NCBI GenBank assembly: GCA_036274055.1
Contig: DASUGM010000333.1
Span: forward strand, 1-53,189
DNA: 53,189 nt
Reading direction: 5' to 3'
From: DASUGM01 sp036274055
GTDB taxonomy: Bacteria; Acidobacteriota; Vicinamibacteria; Vicinamibacterales; SCN-69-37
In this document: positions 41,349 through 48,640 of the stretch, piece after piece
Numbering within the stretch: position 1 is the stretch's first letter
Layout of the letters: each line of letters begins with the position of its first letter
Notes under the pieces: generated by a model
Told to the model about the DNA's origin: nothing
Databases searched by the model: none
Seen by the model: the letters and a program-made list of their open reading frames with translations, nothing else
Program-made: the position numbers and the translations under genes

Positions 41349-42128
41349 CTAGGTGCTCTTGTGCGAAACGTCCTGACTCCGAGCGGTGAGCCCCGAGCCC
41401 TGAGCCGTCAGTGTTGTTCCCCGCCCGGCGAAGCTGCGGACAACCAATGTCATCCCGGCGTCGCGCGCGGTGGCGAGCGCCTGGCGCTGCACCAGCGGAC
41501 AGCCGGCGTCGGCCAGTTGAAGAGCGTCGTCAAACGTCAGCGCCGGAATCGCGCGCGCGTCAGCGTCCAGGTTGGGATCGGCGCTGAAATAGCCGTCGAC
41601 GTCCTTGAACAGTTCGCAGCGGCGCGCGCCGAGTGAAGCGGCCAGCGATACGGCGGTCCAATCGGAGCCGCCGCGGCCGAGCGTGACCACGCGCTCGTGC
41701 CGGGTGGCGAGAAAGCCCGGGACGACCACCACACTGTGATCGGCGAGCGCGGCGCGCAGCGCAAGCGGATTGAGCTCGAGACGATCGTCGCCGGCGCGGA
41801 CGCGCAAACCGGTTTCATGGACGTTGAGGCCCGCCGCTGGGACGCCGGCCGACTGCAGCGCCAGCGTCAACAGCGCCACCGACCGGAGTTCGCCGGTAGA
41901 CCAGAGCAGATCGAGCACGGCCGTATCCGGAACGGTCGCGAGCTGGGTCGCCTCGCCGAACAGTGCATCGGTGTGGCCGTTCTCCGCGGACACGACGACG
42001 ACCAGACGCTGGCGCGACACAGGATCGGGGATGCCGAGTGCGCGGGTCGCGGCGTGATACGTCCCGAGGCCGGTGAGCACCGAGCCGCCGATCTTGCAGA
42101 CGGTGAGATCGAACGGGAGGTTAGACAT
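41349..42128 (-). CDS. Aspartate kinase-like amino acid kinase, catalytic domain only
   Basis: 259 residues from the ATG at 42128, which overlaps the homoserine dehydrogenase stop by eight bases. Amino acid kinase motifs are present: CKIGGSVL at the N-terminus, VVVVSAENGHTDALF, and LGRGGSDWTAVSLAASLGARRCELFKDVDG, where aspartate kinases read GRGGSDTTA...YTDVDG. Aspartate kinases normally have about 400-450 residues with C-terminal ACT domains that bind lysine or threonine. These are missing, so the enzyme should not be feedback inhibited that way. The last 20 or so residues (TLTAQGSGLTARSQD) are encoded by the repeated GGCTCAGG word at 41372-41412 and look like read-through into a 3' repeat. 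It probably feeds aspartyl phosphate to the operon's pathway. Confidence 0.86.
   Translation of the reverse strand: MSNLPFDLTVCKIGGSVLTGLGTYHAATRALGIPDPVSRQRLVVVVSAENGHTDALFGEATQLATVPDTAVLDLLWSTGELRSVALLTLALQSAGVPAAGLNVHETGLRVRAGDDRLELNPLALRAALADHSVVVVPGFLATRHERVVTLGRGGSDWTAVSLAASLGARRCELFKDVDGYFSADPNLDADARAIPALTFDDALQLADAGCPLVQRQALATARDAGMTLVVRSFAGRGTTLTAQGSGLTARSQDVSHKST
41372..41412. repeat. Iterated GAGCC word at the 3' end of the aspartate kinase gene
   Basis: GAGCGGTGAGCCCCGAGCCC then TGAGCCGT is three to four copies of a 7-8-bp word. The 14-mer GAGCCCTGAGCCGT recurs exactly in the element at 50482-50512, linking the two loci. Here it lies inside the reading frame. Confidence 0.6.
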
Positions 42129-43500
42129 CGGCGTCCTCGCCGAGCGCAGGCAGCGCAATCACCTCTCCGCCGAGCGAACGCAGCGCCGCGATCGCTGCAC
42201 GGACATCGTCCCATCGCGCGTCAACCGTGCGCACGAACCAGACGCCGCCGATCGGCTGCAGTTGCACCGCCGCCAGGCGGCGGCCGGCGAGGAACTCGGC
42301 GAGATCGGCGGCGCGCAACCCATCGAGCCCGCGCAGGCGCAGGAACCACGCGCTTGGCGGCGGCTGGCGCAGCGCGCTGGCTCGAACCGCGCGTTGCGAC
42401 GCGACCGTCGATCGGCGCACGCCGCCGTCAAGGGCTTCGACGACATCGTCGATCAGCGTCGCCGCGGTGATGGCAGGGCCGGCGCCGGGGCCGGAAAACG
42501 TGACCGCCGCGCCGTTCCCGCCGGCGAGCTGCAGTGCGTTGGTGACACCGCTGACGCGCGCAAACGCGTGCGTGGCGGCCACGAACGCCGGGCCGACCCA
42601 GGCGCCGGCGGCGTCGGGATCGAGCGACGCCAGCGCGATCGGTTTGATCGTGCCGCCGAGCGCGCGGGCGCCGTCGAGATCGTCACGATCGAGCACGTCG
42701 AGGCCCAGCGGCGAGAAATCCTCGACCACGAGGTCGTGACAGCCGGCGAGGTGCAACAGGATGGTGAGCTTCTCGGCGGCGTCGCGGCCGCTGAGATCGG
42801 CGGCGCTGTCGGGCTCGGCGTAGCCGAGTTCGACGGCGCGGGCGAGCGCGGCGGCGAACGTCGCGCCGCGCGCCAGCTCGGTGACGATGTAATGCGAAGT
42901 GCCGTTGATGATGCCGGCGATGCGCGTGGCGGCCGCGACCAGCGGCCGCCGCGCGATGGCCCCGAGACACGGGACGCCGGCGACGACGGCGGCGTCATAG
43001 GCGAAGGCGACGCCGCGCTCGCGCGCCAGCGCCGCGAGCGCCAGGCCGTGATGCGCGACCAGCGTCTTGTTGGCGCTGATCACGGGGATGCCGGCATCGA
43101 GCGCGGCGGCGACGAGCGCCCGCGCCGGCTCGACGCCCCCGAGCGCCTCGATGACGACGTCGGGGGGGGCCATTGGACCGCGTGCCCCCAGGTCCAATGG
43201 CCCCCAGCCCGCGAGCAGCGACCCCCCATCGCGCGTCAACCCGACGGAGGGCGCGTTGCGCGGGCGATCGAGGTCACGGACCAGCGCCGCAACACAGCGC
43301 AGATCGACGCCGGCGGCGTTCAGCGACGCGCGCGAGCGCTCGGCCGCGGCCGCGACGGCCTGGCCGACGCGGCCGTAGCCGAGCAGGCCGGCGCGAATCA
43401 CACGCAGCTCAGGCCCGGGGCCCAAGGCCCACGGCCCGAGACTGTTCTTCGTCGCGCCACGCACGTCGCACGGCGCATTGAGCACGGCTTCCTGAGACAC
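42121..43500 (-). CDS. hom: Homoserine dehydrogenase
   Basis: 459 residues from a GTG at 43500 with a strong AAGGGGG five bases upstream. The NAD(P)-binding loop is GLLGYGRVGQAV (about 38-49). The catalytic region has GIINGTSHYIVTEL and EPDSAADLSGRDAAEKLTIL with the conserved Lys and Asp. It reduces aspartate semialdehyde to homoserine. Two oddities: residues 19-31 (LGPWALGPGPE) come from a repeated GGGCC word, and about residues 100-113 (GWGPLDLGARGPMAPP) come from a 15-bp inverted repeat at 43165-43205 absent from typical family members. A GTG at 43401 would begin right at the core and remains possible. It leads the operon hom, aspartate kinase, metB under a SAM-I riboswitch. Confidence 0.93.
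   Translation of the reverse strand: MSQEAVLNAPCDVRGATKNSLGPWALGPGPELRVIRAGLLGYGRVGQAVAAAAERSRASLNAAGVDLRCVAALVRDLDRPRNAPSVGLTRDGGSLLAGWGPLDLGARGPMAPPDVVIEALGGVEPARALVAAALDAGIPVISANKTLVAHHGLALAALARERGVAFAYDAAVVAGVPCLGAIARRPLVAAATRIAGIINGTSHYIVTELARGATFAAALARAVELGYAEPDSAADLSGRDAAEKLTILLHLAGCHDLVVEDFSPLGLDVLDRDDLDGARALGGTIKPIALASLDPDAAGAWVGPAFVAATHAFARVSGVTNALQLAGGNGAAVTFSGPGAGPAITAATLIDDVVEALDGGVRRSTVASQRAVRASALRQPPPSAWFLRLRGLDGLRAADLAEFLAGRRLAAVQLQPIGGVWFVRTVDARWDDVRAAIAALRSLGGEVIALPALGEDADV
43165..43205. repeat. Inverted repeat inserted in the homoserine dehydrogenase gene
   Basis: GGGGGCCATTGGACC (43165-43179) and its exact complement (43191-43205) flank an 11-nt loop, inside coding sequence between the Rossmann start and the ALGG motif. 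It is read in frame. The length is a multiple of three only if a few flanking bases came with it. It looks like a small palindromic insertion. Confidence 0.55.
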
Positions 43501-43501
43501 A

Positions 43502-43565
43502 CGTTCCCCCTTGAAGCGCGTCGCGAGCCGACCGCCTCGAGTCGAATCACTGCACCGTGGGAACG
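43502..43565 (-). promoter_or_regulatory. Candidate Shine-Dalgarno-sequestering helix (riboswitch expression platform)
   Basis: On the minus-strand RNA, CGUUCCC (43565-43559) can pair with GGGAACG (43508-43502), which includes part of the AAGGGGGAA ribosome site and reaches to the GTG start. Two more pairs form after one mismatch. This is inference from complementarity only. Confidence 0.4.
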
Positions 43566-43597
43566 AGTAGAGCTGCCGAACGCGGAGTCCGGCCTCG

Positions 43598-43700
43598 CGT
43601 TATCTTCCCCGGTATCGGGCAGGAATTAGCACCTTGGCAATTGCAACCAGGTTGCTGTGGCTTCGCAGGGCCTGTTCCCTCAGCCACTCGAGATAAGGTC
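43598..43700 (-). ncRNA. SAM-I (S-box) riboswitch aptamer
   Basis: Read on the minus strand, all hallmark blocks occur in order: CCTTATCTCGAGTGGCTGAG, GGAACAGGCCCTGCGAAGCC, ACAGCAACCTGG, GGTGCTAATTCCTGC, GGGGAAGATAA. The first TTATC and the last GATAA close the P1 helix. S-box aptamers bind S-adenosylmethionine and normally turn genes off when it is abundant. It lies about 100 nt before the homoserine dehydrogenase start and so controls the whole hom/aspartate kinase/metB operon. The P1 stem is short, and no intrinsic terminator with a U-run was seen before the gene, which hints at translational control. Confidence 0.93.
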
Positions 43701-43724
43701 CGCGGCACGCGCGGACTCGGAGAG

Positions 43725-43752
43725 CTTATGCGAGCCCGCACGCGGCTGTCAA
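43725..43752 (-). promoter_or_regulatory. Sigma-70-like promoter of the methionine operon
   Basis: On the minus strand TTGACA (43752-43747) is followed after 16 bases by CATAAG (43730-43725), placing the transcript start near 43718, just upstream of the riboswitch. The AT-rich stretch 43755-43784 above it could be an UP element. The promoter lies 32 bp from the end of the upstream gene. Confidence 0.62.
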
Positions 43753-43784
43753 ACTCATTATCAATAAATATAGATGTGTAGATG

Positions 43785-44963
43785 TTATTTATGGAACGCG
43801 TAGCGGACGAAGATGTGGGCCGAGAACGGGGTGCCGTAGTTGTCGTCGAGCGTGGCGTCGTGCGCGTAGACCGTAGCGTCGCCGCCGACGCTGACGCCGC
43901 CGAAGCGTGAGGCCACGATCCGGCGCTCGGAGCCGATCGTCAGCGCCGCGATCTTCGAGAGCGTGTGCTCATGAAAGAACCCGGGCGGATGATAGCCGCC
44001 GGCCGAGAGAATGTTCTTCAGCAGGAACTCGGCGCGCGCGTAGAACTGATCGAGCGTCGAGGTCCGCCAGACCGCCTCGACCAGGCTGGCCGGCAGGGTG
44101 ATGCCAGACGCGGTTTCGTGCAGCACCCCGATCGCCATCGTCGCGACCAGCGGCCGGCGGCGCCAGGTACCGTTGAACGACGCGCTCGCGGTGACCAGCC
44201 GGTGATCGGTGAACTCGGTCGGATCGGGAAACGCGATCTCCGCCCACGATCCCTGTCCGCTCCAGCGGCCGCGCCGCCACGACAACCGCGCTGCGTAGCT
44301 GTCGATTGGCCCCTGCTCCACCGTCACGCGATCTTCGTCCGGCTCGCGGCCGTGAAACGCCGACGCTTCGATGGTCACGCCGCCACGCGTCGCGCCGAGC
44401 GTGACCACCGTGTGCGAGATGTGCGTCGAGTCAAGTTGATGATGCCCCAGCGGTGCGGTCGGGTTCGGCCCCGCCGAGACGCGATGCATGTAGCCGGGCG
44501 GGCCAATTGCCGGCGCACCGGCCGGGCCGCCTGCGAGATGCCATCGCCAGGACCTGCCGATCGGCCAGTCGAGGCGTGCCGTCGCGCCCATCACCAGGTC
44601 GTGCGGGTGCTGGTAGTCGATCAGGGGCAGACGCTGATACGTCTCACCGGTTTGAAACACCTGCGGCGAGCCGATCGCGCGCAGCGTCCACGGCTCGGCG
44701 CTGAGCATGCCATCGAAGCTCAGCCGCGCCGCGCCGATCGATCGCGACGCTGACGCCATCAGCCAGTTCTGCGACTCGGCGACATGGAAGTCGCGGAATT
44801 TTCGTTCTTGAAGGTTGATGTTGAAAAACGCTTGCGCGTCGAAGGAGAAAACCCAGCCGGCCGAGGGGGACGAGTGGTCGTGCTGGTCGTGCTGAGCGAA
44901 CGACGGCGACGCTCGGGCCAGCAGGATCAGGCTGGCGAGCGCCGCCGTTCGAACTGTCTTCAC
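43785..44963 (-). CDS. Putative outer-membrane beta-barrel protein
   Basis: 392 residues beginning at a GTG (44963), three bases after the stop of the upstream gene. A signal peptide is clear (MKTVRTAALASLILLARASPSFAQ). The mature protein is rich in alternating beta-strand patterns (GATRGGVTIEASAFHGREPDEDR, YAARLSWRRGRWSGQGSWAEI) and ends HIFVRYAFHK, near the terminal aromatic typical of barrels. Histidines cluster at the start (QHDQHDHSS) and within YQHPHDLV, which may bind metal. Such proteins occur with copper or efflux genes in relatives, but none is next to it. It is probably co-transcribed with the gene upstream. Function unknown. Confidence 0.72.
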   Translation of the reverse strand: MKTVRTAALASLILLARASPSFAQHDQHDHSSPSAGWVFSFDAQAFFNINLQERKFRDFHVAESQNWLMASASRSIGAARLSFDGMLSAEPWTLRAIGSPQVFQTGETYQRLPLIDYQHPHDLVMGATARLDWPIGRSWRWHLAGGPAGAPAIGPPGYMHRVSAGPNPTAPLGHHQLDSTHISHTVVTLGATRGGVTIEASAFHGREPDEDRVTVEQGPIDSYAARLSWRRGRWSGQGSWAEIAFPDPTEFTDHRLVTASASFNGTWRRRPLVATMAIGVLHETASGITLPASLVEAVWRTSTLDQFYARAEFLLKNILSAGGYHPPGFFHEHTLSKIAALTIGSERRIVASRFGGVSVGGDATVYAHDATLDDNYGTPFSAHIFVRYAFHK

Positions 44964-44966
44964 ACG

Positions 44967-45599
44967 CTACTGGGGCTGCTTCTCGTAGACGCGCTTGATT
45001 TCGCCGTTTTGCACGTTGCGGACCATGGTGCTATCGGCCTTGACGGTGACGATGAGCTGCTTGCCGTCGGGGCTGACCGTGTAGGTTTCGATCACCTTCA
45101 GCGATTCCATCTCGGCTTCGCGCACCAGCTTCTGCCCGTCCCACTTGACCTTGAAATCCATCGGGCCGGCCGGTGTCGCCACCTTGGCCTTCTTGTTGTC
45201 GGTCTTGTGCGCAAAACCCAACTTGGTCGCCGGGTCGAGCAGGAGCTTGAATTCGTCCTTGGTCGCCTGGATGCCCATCATCTCCGGCGCCTTGAAGAAG
45301 AACGCCTTCGCGGCGTTCAGTCGCGCCTCTTCTTCCTTGCCGATGCCGCCCTGAATCTGCTGCGTGGCGCCACCGGTGACGTCCACCGAACCACCGCCAC
45401 CGCCGCCGCCGCCGCGCGGCGCCTGCGCCGGCTTCACAGCCGGCGGTCCGTTCGGATTGACGCTGGCCGCGGCGTTCAACTTCCACACGCCGGAAATCGC
45501 CGCCGGCCCGTCCTGCGCTGCCGCGCCGGCGCGCGCCATCGGCGCCGCAGTTGCCACTGCACTCATGATCGCTATGATGCCCAACGCTGTCGCTTTCAT
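44967..45599 (-). CDS. Secreted protein of unknown function
   Basis: 210 residues with GGAGGGG six bases before the ATG at 45599. A signal peptide (MKATALGIIAIMSAVATAAPMARA) is followed by SGVWKLNAAASVNPNGP, the opening commonly seen in acidobacterial secreted proteins with a lipocalin-like strand. A run of eight glycines near residue 65 follows, then a beta-rich half (GPMDFKVKWDGQKLVREAEM, VIETYTVSPDGKQLIVTV). It ends next to the beta-barrel gene. I do not recognise a catalytic motif. Confidence 0.76.
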   Translation of the reverse strand: MKATALGIIAIMSAVATAAPMARAGAAAQDGPAAISGVWKLNAAASVNPNGPPAVKPAQAPRGGGGGGGGSVDVTGGATQQIQGGIGKEEEARLNAAKAFFFKAPEMMGIQATKDEFKLLLDPATKLGFAHKTDNKKAKVATPAGPMDFKVKWDGQKLVREAEMESLKVIETYTVSPDGKQLIVTVKADSTMVRNVQNGEIKRVYEKQPQ

Positions 45600-45670
45600 C
45601 GGCCCCTCCAGGAGTCGAGATTCATACTAGCCTTACGACGCCGGAATGAATAGAAGAGCTGGTCCAGGTG

Positions 45671-46036
45671 CTACGGCCACACCGGCGTCCGCTTCTCCGT
45701 CGGGCTGAACCGATGCCAGTCCGCGCGAATCGGCGCGAAGACGTCGATCACGACCGCGCCGTCCGGGCCCGCGGTCGCTTCGTGCCAGACGTTGGACGGG
45801 ATTTCGTAGGTGTCGCCGGCGCGCAGGTCGCGGACGTCCCCGCCGATGTCGAATTTCATCGTGCCGCGAAGGACGACACCGAGTTGTTCGTTGGCGTGCT
45901 GGTGGCGGGCGGCGATCGCGCCGGCGTCGAGTTCGACGATCGCAAAGGTGATGTTCTTGCCTTCGATCACACGCGCGAGGATGCCCGGCCAGATCGGCAG
46001 CGGCGCGATGTCGCTGAGCGACCGAAACCGACTCAT
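45671..46036 (-). CDS. Cupin-domain protein
   Basis: 121 residues, a single small cupin. Motif 1 reads ARHQHANEQLGVVLRGTMKF, with the metal-ligand pattern H-x-H-x4-Q instead of the usual H-x-H-x3-4-E. Motif 2 is EIPSNVWHEATAGPDG, containing the third His. It could be a metal-binding dioxygenase, isomerase or just a sugar/ligand binder; the Gln replacement weakens catalysis. No signal peptide, so cytosolic. A gap of 71 bp separates it from the secreted-protein gene, and the next gene upstream is 24 bp away, so it could be co-transcribed. Confidence 0.9.
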   Translation of the reverse strand: MSRFRSLSDIAPLPIWPGILARVIEGKNITFAIVELDAGAIAARHQHANEQLGVVLRGTMKFDIGGDVRDLRAGDTYEIPSNVWHEATAGPDGAVVIDVFAPIRADWHRFSPTEKRTPVWP

Positions 46037-46060
46037 GCCGTCGTGCTCATGTGCTCTGGC

Positions 46061-46465
46061 TCACGCGGTTCTGGGCCGCGCCGGCATCGCGGTTGAGAGC
46101 CACTCGGCGATCTGCTCGCGCGTCCAGCGATGGTCGTCGTTCAAGTGCACGAGGATGGCGGCGAGAAAAATGCGCTTCTTGCAGCCTTCGCCGGGGCACG
46201 GCTTGACCATGTCGAGGCAGTCGAAGAACCAGTCGAGATCGCGGGTTGGGCGCTTGCCGTTGGCGTCGAGCGGCAGCCGATACATTGCTTCGTACGCCGC
46301 ACCCAGCGCGCACGACGCGTTCTTGCCCTGGTAGTAATCGCCGAACGCCTGCTCGGGACGTCGCTTGGCGCCGTCGCGGATGAAGTCGGCGAGTTCGCGC
46401 TCGTCGTGGTGTTCCCTCGGCGGCTCGGGCTCCAGGTCTTCAGACTGCGTCTTGACGGCGTGCAT
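46061..46465 (-). CDS. Conserved protein of unknown function with CxxxxC and HxxxxH-type residues
   Basis: 134 residues with no signal peptide or membrane segment. It has a Glu/Asp-rich start (LEPEPPREHHDERELADFI), then CALGAAYEAMYRLPLD, a pair of cysteines in KPCPGEGCKKRIFLAAILVHLNDDHRWTREQIAEWL, and a basic end. The last part resembles a widely occurring phage- or stress-associated small-protein motif that I cannot name with confidence. A zinc site formed by CPGEGC and the following histidines is possible. Its start is followed upstream by the intergenic repeat region 46466-46934. Confidence 0.74.
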   Translation of the reverse strand: MHAVKTQSEDLEPEPPREHHDERELADFIRDGAKRRPEQAFGDYYQGKNASCALGAAYEAMYRLPLDANGKRPTRDLDWFFDCLDMVKPCPGEGCKKRIFLAAILVHLNDDHRWTREQIAEWLSTAMPARPRTA

Positions 46466-46638
46466 GAGCGCCTCGTTTCAGAAAGCCGTTCGTTGCTCGC
46501 AGTTTACCAGCAAGCGCATCGCGTGAACGGGCACTGTTCGGGGCCGGGCAACCCGCCGATAACCGGCCAGCGCAGGCGGGGATCGGGTGCTAGACTTCCG
46601 GCGCCCAACCCGGGCCCGCTCGGGTGATGAGGAGGGAT

Positions 46639-46776
46639 ATGTCGGCGGTCACGATGCAGATTATCGCCGCCGACGTCATTGCCGGATTGCCGAATCGAGG
46701 GCATTGCCGGATTGGATTGCCCGATTGGACAATCAATTGCCGCAATCATTGCCGCATTGGCAGATTGCGGGATTGA
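46639..46776 (+). pseudogene. Possible remnant of a gene start running into repeat DNA
   Basis: A strong ribosome site (GAGGAGGG) sits just before an ATG at 46639. The first 14 codons (MSAVTMQIIAADVI) look like ordinary coding sequence; then the frame enters the ATTGCC-word repeat and ends 46 codons in. It may be a gene truncated by growth or insertion of the repeat, or simply chance. Confidence 0.28.
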
Positions 46777-46902
46777 CGCCTGCGGCGATTGACGGGATTG
46801 ACCGGATTGCCGGATTGCCGGATTGACGCCGCGTCCCGAGGCACCCGAGCGGCAGATACGACAATCGGTTTCCAATGCGGCGATCGCCGCAGGCGTCAAT
46901 CC
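46678..46902. repeat. Second ATTGCC-word element, related to that at 25932
   Basis: The first 32 bases are identical to 25934-25965 and are followed by more GATTG-based words (ATTGGATTGCCC, AATTGCCGC, GGATTGACGC). A 20-bp perfect inverted repeat (GGATTGACGCCTGCGGCGAT at 46770-46789; complement at 46883-46902) forms a separate stem. It fills much of the 469-bp gap 46466-46934, the rest of which has no clear gene. It lies at the 3' end of panB. Confidence 0.8.
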
Positions 46903-46934
46903 GGCGATCCGCCAGTTCGGTATTGATTGCGGAT

Positions 46935-47822
46935 CTATTTGCGTATTTTCTCGTCCATCCGCTGCCGCTCGGCATCCGGCATCCCGTAGGTGTGCTGATC
47001 GGTCGGAAACGCCCGCGTCCGGATGTCGGTCACGTAGGCGTCGAGCGCGCGCGAGATCGCGCCGGCGATGTCGGCGTATTTCTTGACGAAACGCGGCGTC
47101 GGGCCCGGAATGAGACCGAGCAGATCGTGCCAGACGAGCACTTGCCCCGAGCAGGCCCGCCCGGCACCGATGCCGATGGTCGGGATTTTCACCGCCTCGG
47201 TGATGTGTTGGGACACCGCTTCCGGAATCGCCTCGAGCACGATCGCGAAACACCCGGAGCGCTCGAGCGCGATCGCTTCGTCGATCAGGCGTTTCGCGGC
47301 GCCGGCGGTGCGCCCCTGCGCCTTGTAACCGCCCTGCATCGTCGCCGATTGCGGCGTCAGGCCGATGTGGCCCATGACCGGAATGCCGGCGTCGATGATC
47401 GCGCTGATTCGCGTCAGCGTGCGGCCGGCGCCTTCGAGTTTCACGGCTTCCGCGCCCGCTTCCTTGACGAACCGGATCGCGTTGATGACCGCGGATTCCT
47501 CGGAGACCTGATACGACCCGAACGGCATGTCGGCGACGACCAGCGCGCGCGTCGTGCCGCGCGCGGCCGCGCGGGTGTAGACGAGCATCTCGTCCATCGT
47601 CACCGGCACCGTCGACGTGCCGCCGAGCGCGGTGGTGCCCGCCGAGTCGCCGACGAGGATGATTTCGACGCCGGCGGCATCCGCCAGCCGCGCGCTCGGC
47701 GCGTCGTAGGCGGTAATCATCACGATCTGGTCGCCGCGGTGCGCCATGTCCTGCAGTTGGGGCAGCGTGACCTTCAGTCGCGAAGGCCCGGGAGATGAGG
47801 GCGAGGAATAGTCGGTGCTCAT
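46935..47822 (-). CDS. panB: 3-methyl-2-oxobutanoate hydroxymethyltransferase (ketopantoate synthase)
   Basis: 295 residues, the usual length. PanB adds a one-carbon unit from methylene-tetrahydrofolate to ketoisovalerate for pantothenate (vitamin B5) synthesis. Signatures: MITAYDAPSARLADAAGVEIILVGDSAG, GLTPQSATMQGGYKAQGR, ECxxxVLEAIPEAVSQHITE-like FAIVLEAIPEAVSQ, and GIGAGRACSGQVLVWHDLLG near residue 220. It is the last gene of the operon and overlaps panC by four bases. The 3' end is followed by an ATTGCC-word repeat. Confidence 0.97.
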   Translation of the reverse strand: MSTDYSSPSSPGPSRLKVTLPQLQDMAHRGDQIVMITAYDAPSARLADAAGVEIILVGDSAGTTALGGTSTVPVTMDEMLVYTRAAARGTTRALVVADMPFGSYQVSEESAVINAIRFVKEAGAEAVKLEGAGRTLTRISAIIDAGIPVMGHIGLTPQSATMQGGYKAQGRTAGAAKRLIDEAIALERSGCFAIVLEAIPEAVSQHITEAVKIPTIGIGAGRACSGQVLVWHDLLGLIPGPTPRFVKKYADIAGAISRALDAYVTDIRTRAFPTDQHTYGMPDAERQRMDEKIRK

Positions 47823-48640
47823 GCGTCGCTGATCCCGGCGAGGGCCGGCTGGTCGAGAGGAACATTATCGATCAGCCGGGTCGGTCCCACCCGGGCGGCG
47901 ATCACGAGTGTCGGATGGCCGTCGAAGGTCGCCACCTCGACGTAGTCGACGTCGAGGCCGGCAAGCGCGGCGCGTGCCGAAGCGGACACATCGCCGCCCT
48001 CTGCGTAGGCGGCCAGGCCGGCCCGCAGCGCCCGTGGAATTGCCGCGGCGCGGGCGCGTTCGTCACGCGACAGCCGGACATTGCGGGACGACATCGCCAG
48101 GCCGTCGGCGTCGCGCATGGTCGGCACGACGCACAAGCTGAGCGGCATCGCCAGGTCGGCAATGACACGCTTGAGCACAGCGACCTGCTGGACGTCCTTC
48201 TGTCCAAAATAGGCGTGCGTCGGCAAGACGATGTTGAAGAGCTTGACGCAGACGATCGCCACGCCGTCGAAATGTCCGGGCCGATGCGCGCCTTCGAAGC
48301 CGAGGGCCGGACCGGCCATCACGATCGACGTCGCGCCATCGGGGGGATACATCTCGCCGACCGCCGGCGCGAACAAGACGTCGACGCCGGCCTCGGCCGC
48401 GATCTCCGCGTCGCGCTCTTCCTGCCGGGGATACGCGGCGAGATCCTTGGGATCGTTGAACTGCGTCGGATTGACGAACACGCTGGCGACCACATAGGCG
48501 CAGTCGCGCTTCGCGGTCGTGAACAGCCTCGCGTGTCCGCTGTGGAGCGCGCCCATCGTCGGCACGAAGCCGAGACCGCCGCTGCGACGGTGCGGCGCGA
48601 GGACGCGGCGGACCTCGGCGATGGTGCGGAGAATTCTCAT
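47819..48640 (-). CDS. panC: Pantothenate synthetase
   Basis: 273 residues. PanC joins pantoate and beta-alanine with ATP. The nucleotidyl-transferase HIGH element appears as GALHSGHARLF, and the KMSKS-like element as LAMSSRNVRLSRDERARA. VFVNPTQFNDPKDLAAYPR is the family signature. Start and stop overlap its neighbours by four bases on both sides, so the three genes are tightly coupled. Confidence 0.97.
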   Translation of the reverse strand: MRILRTIAEVRRVLAPHRRSGGLGFVPTMGALHSGHARLFTTAKRDCAYVVASVFVNPTQFNDPKDLAAYPRQEERDAEIAAEAGVDVLFAPAVGEMYPPDGATSIVMAGPALGFEGAHRPGHFDGVAIVCVKLFNIVLPTHAYFGQKDVQQVAVLKRVIADLAMPLSLCVVPTMRDADGLAMSSRNVRLSRDERARAAAIPRALRAGLAAYAEGGDVSASARAALAGLDVDYVEVATFDGHPTLVIAARVGPTRLIDNVPLDQPALAGISDA

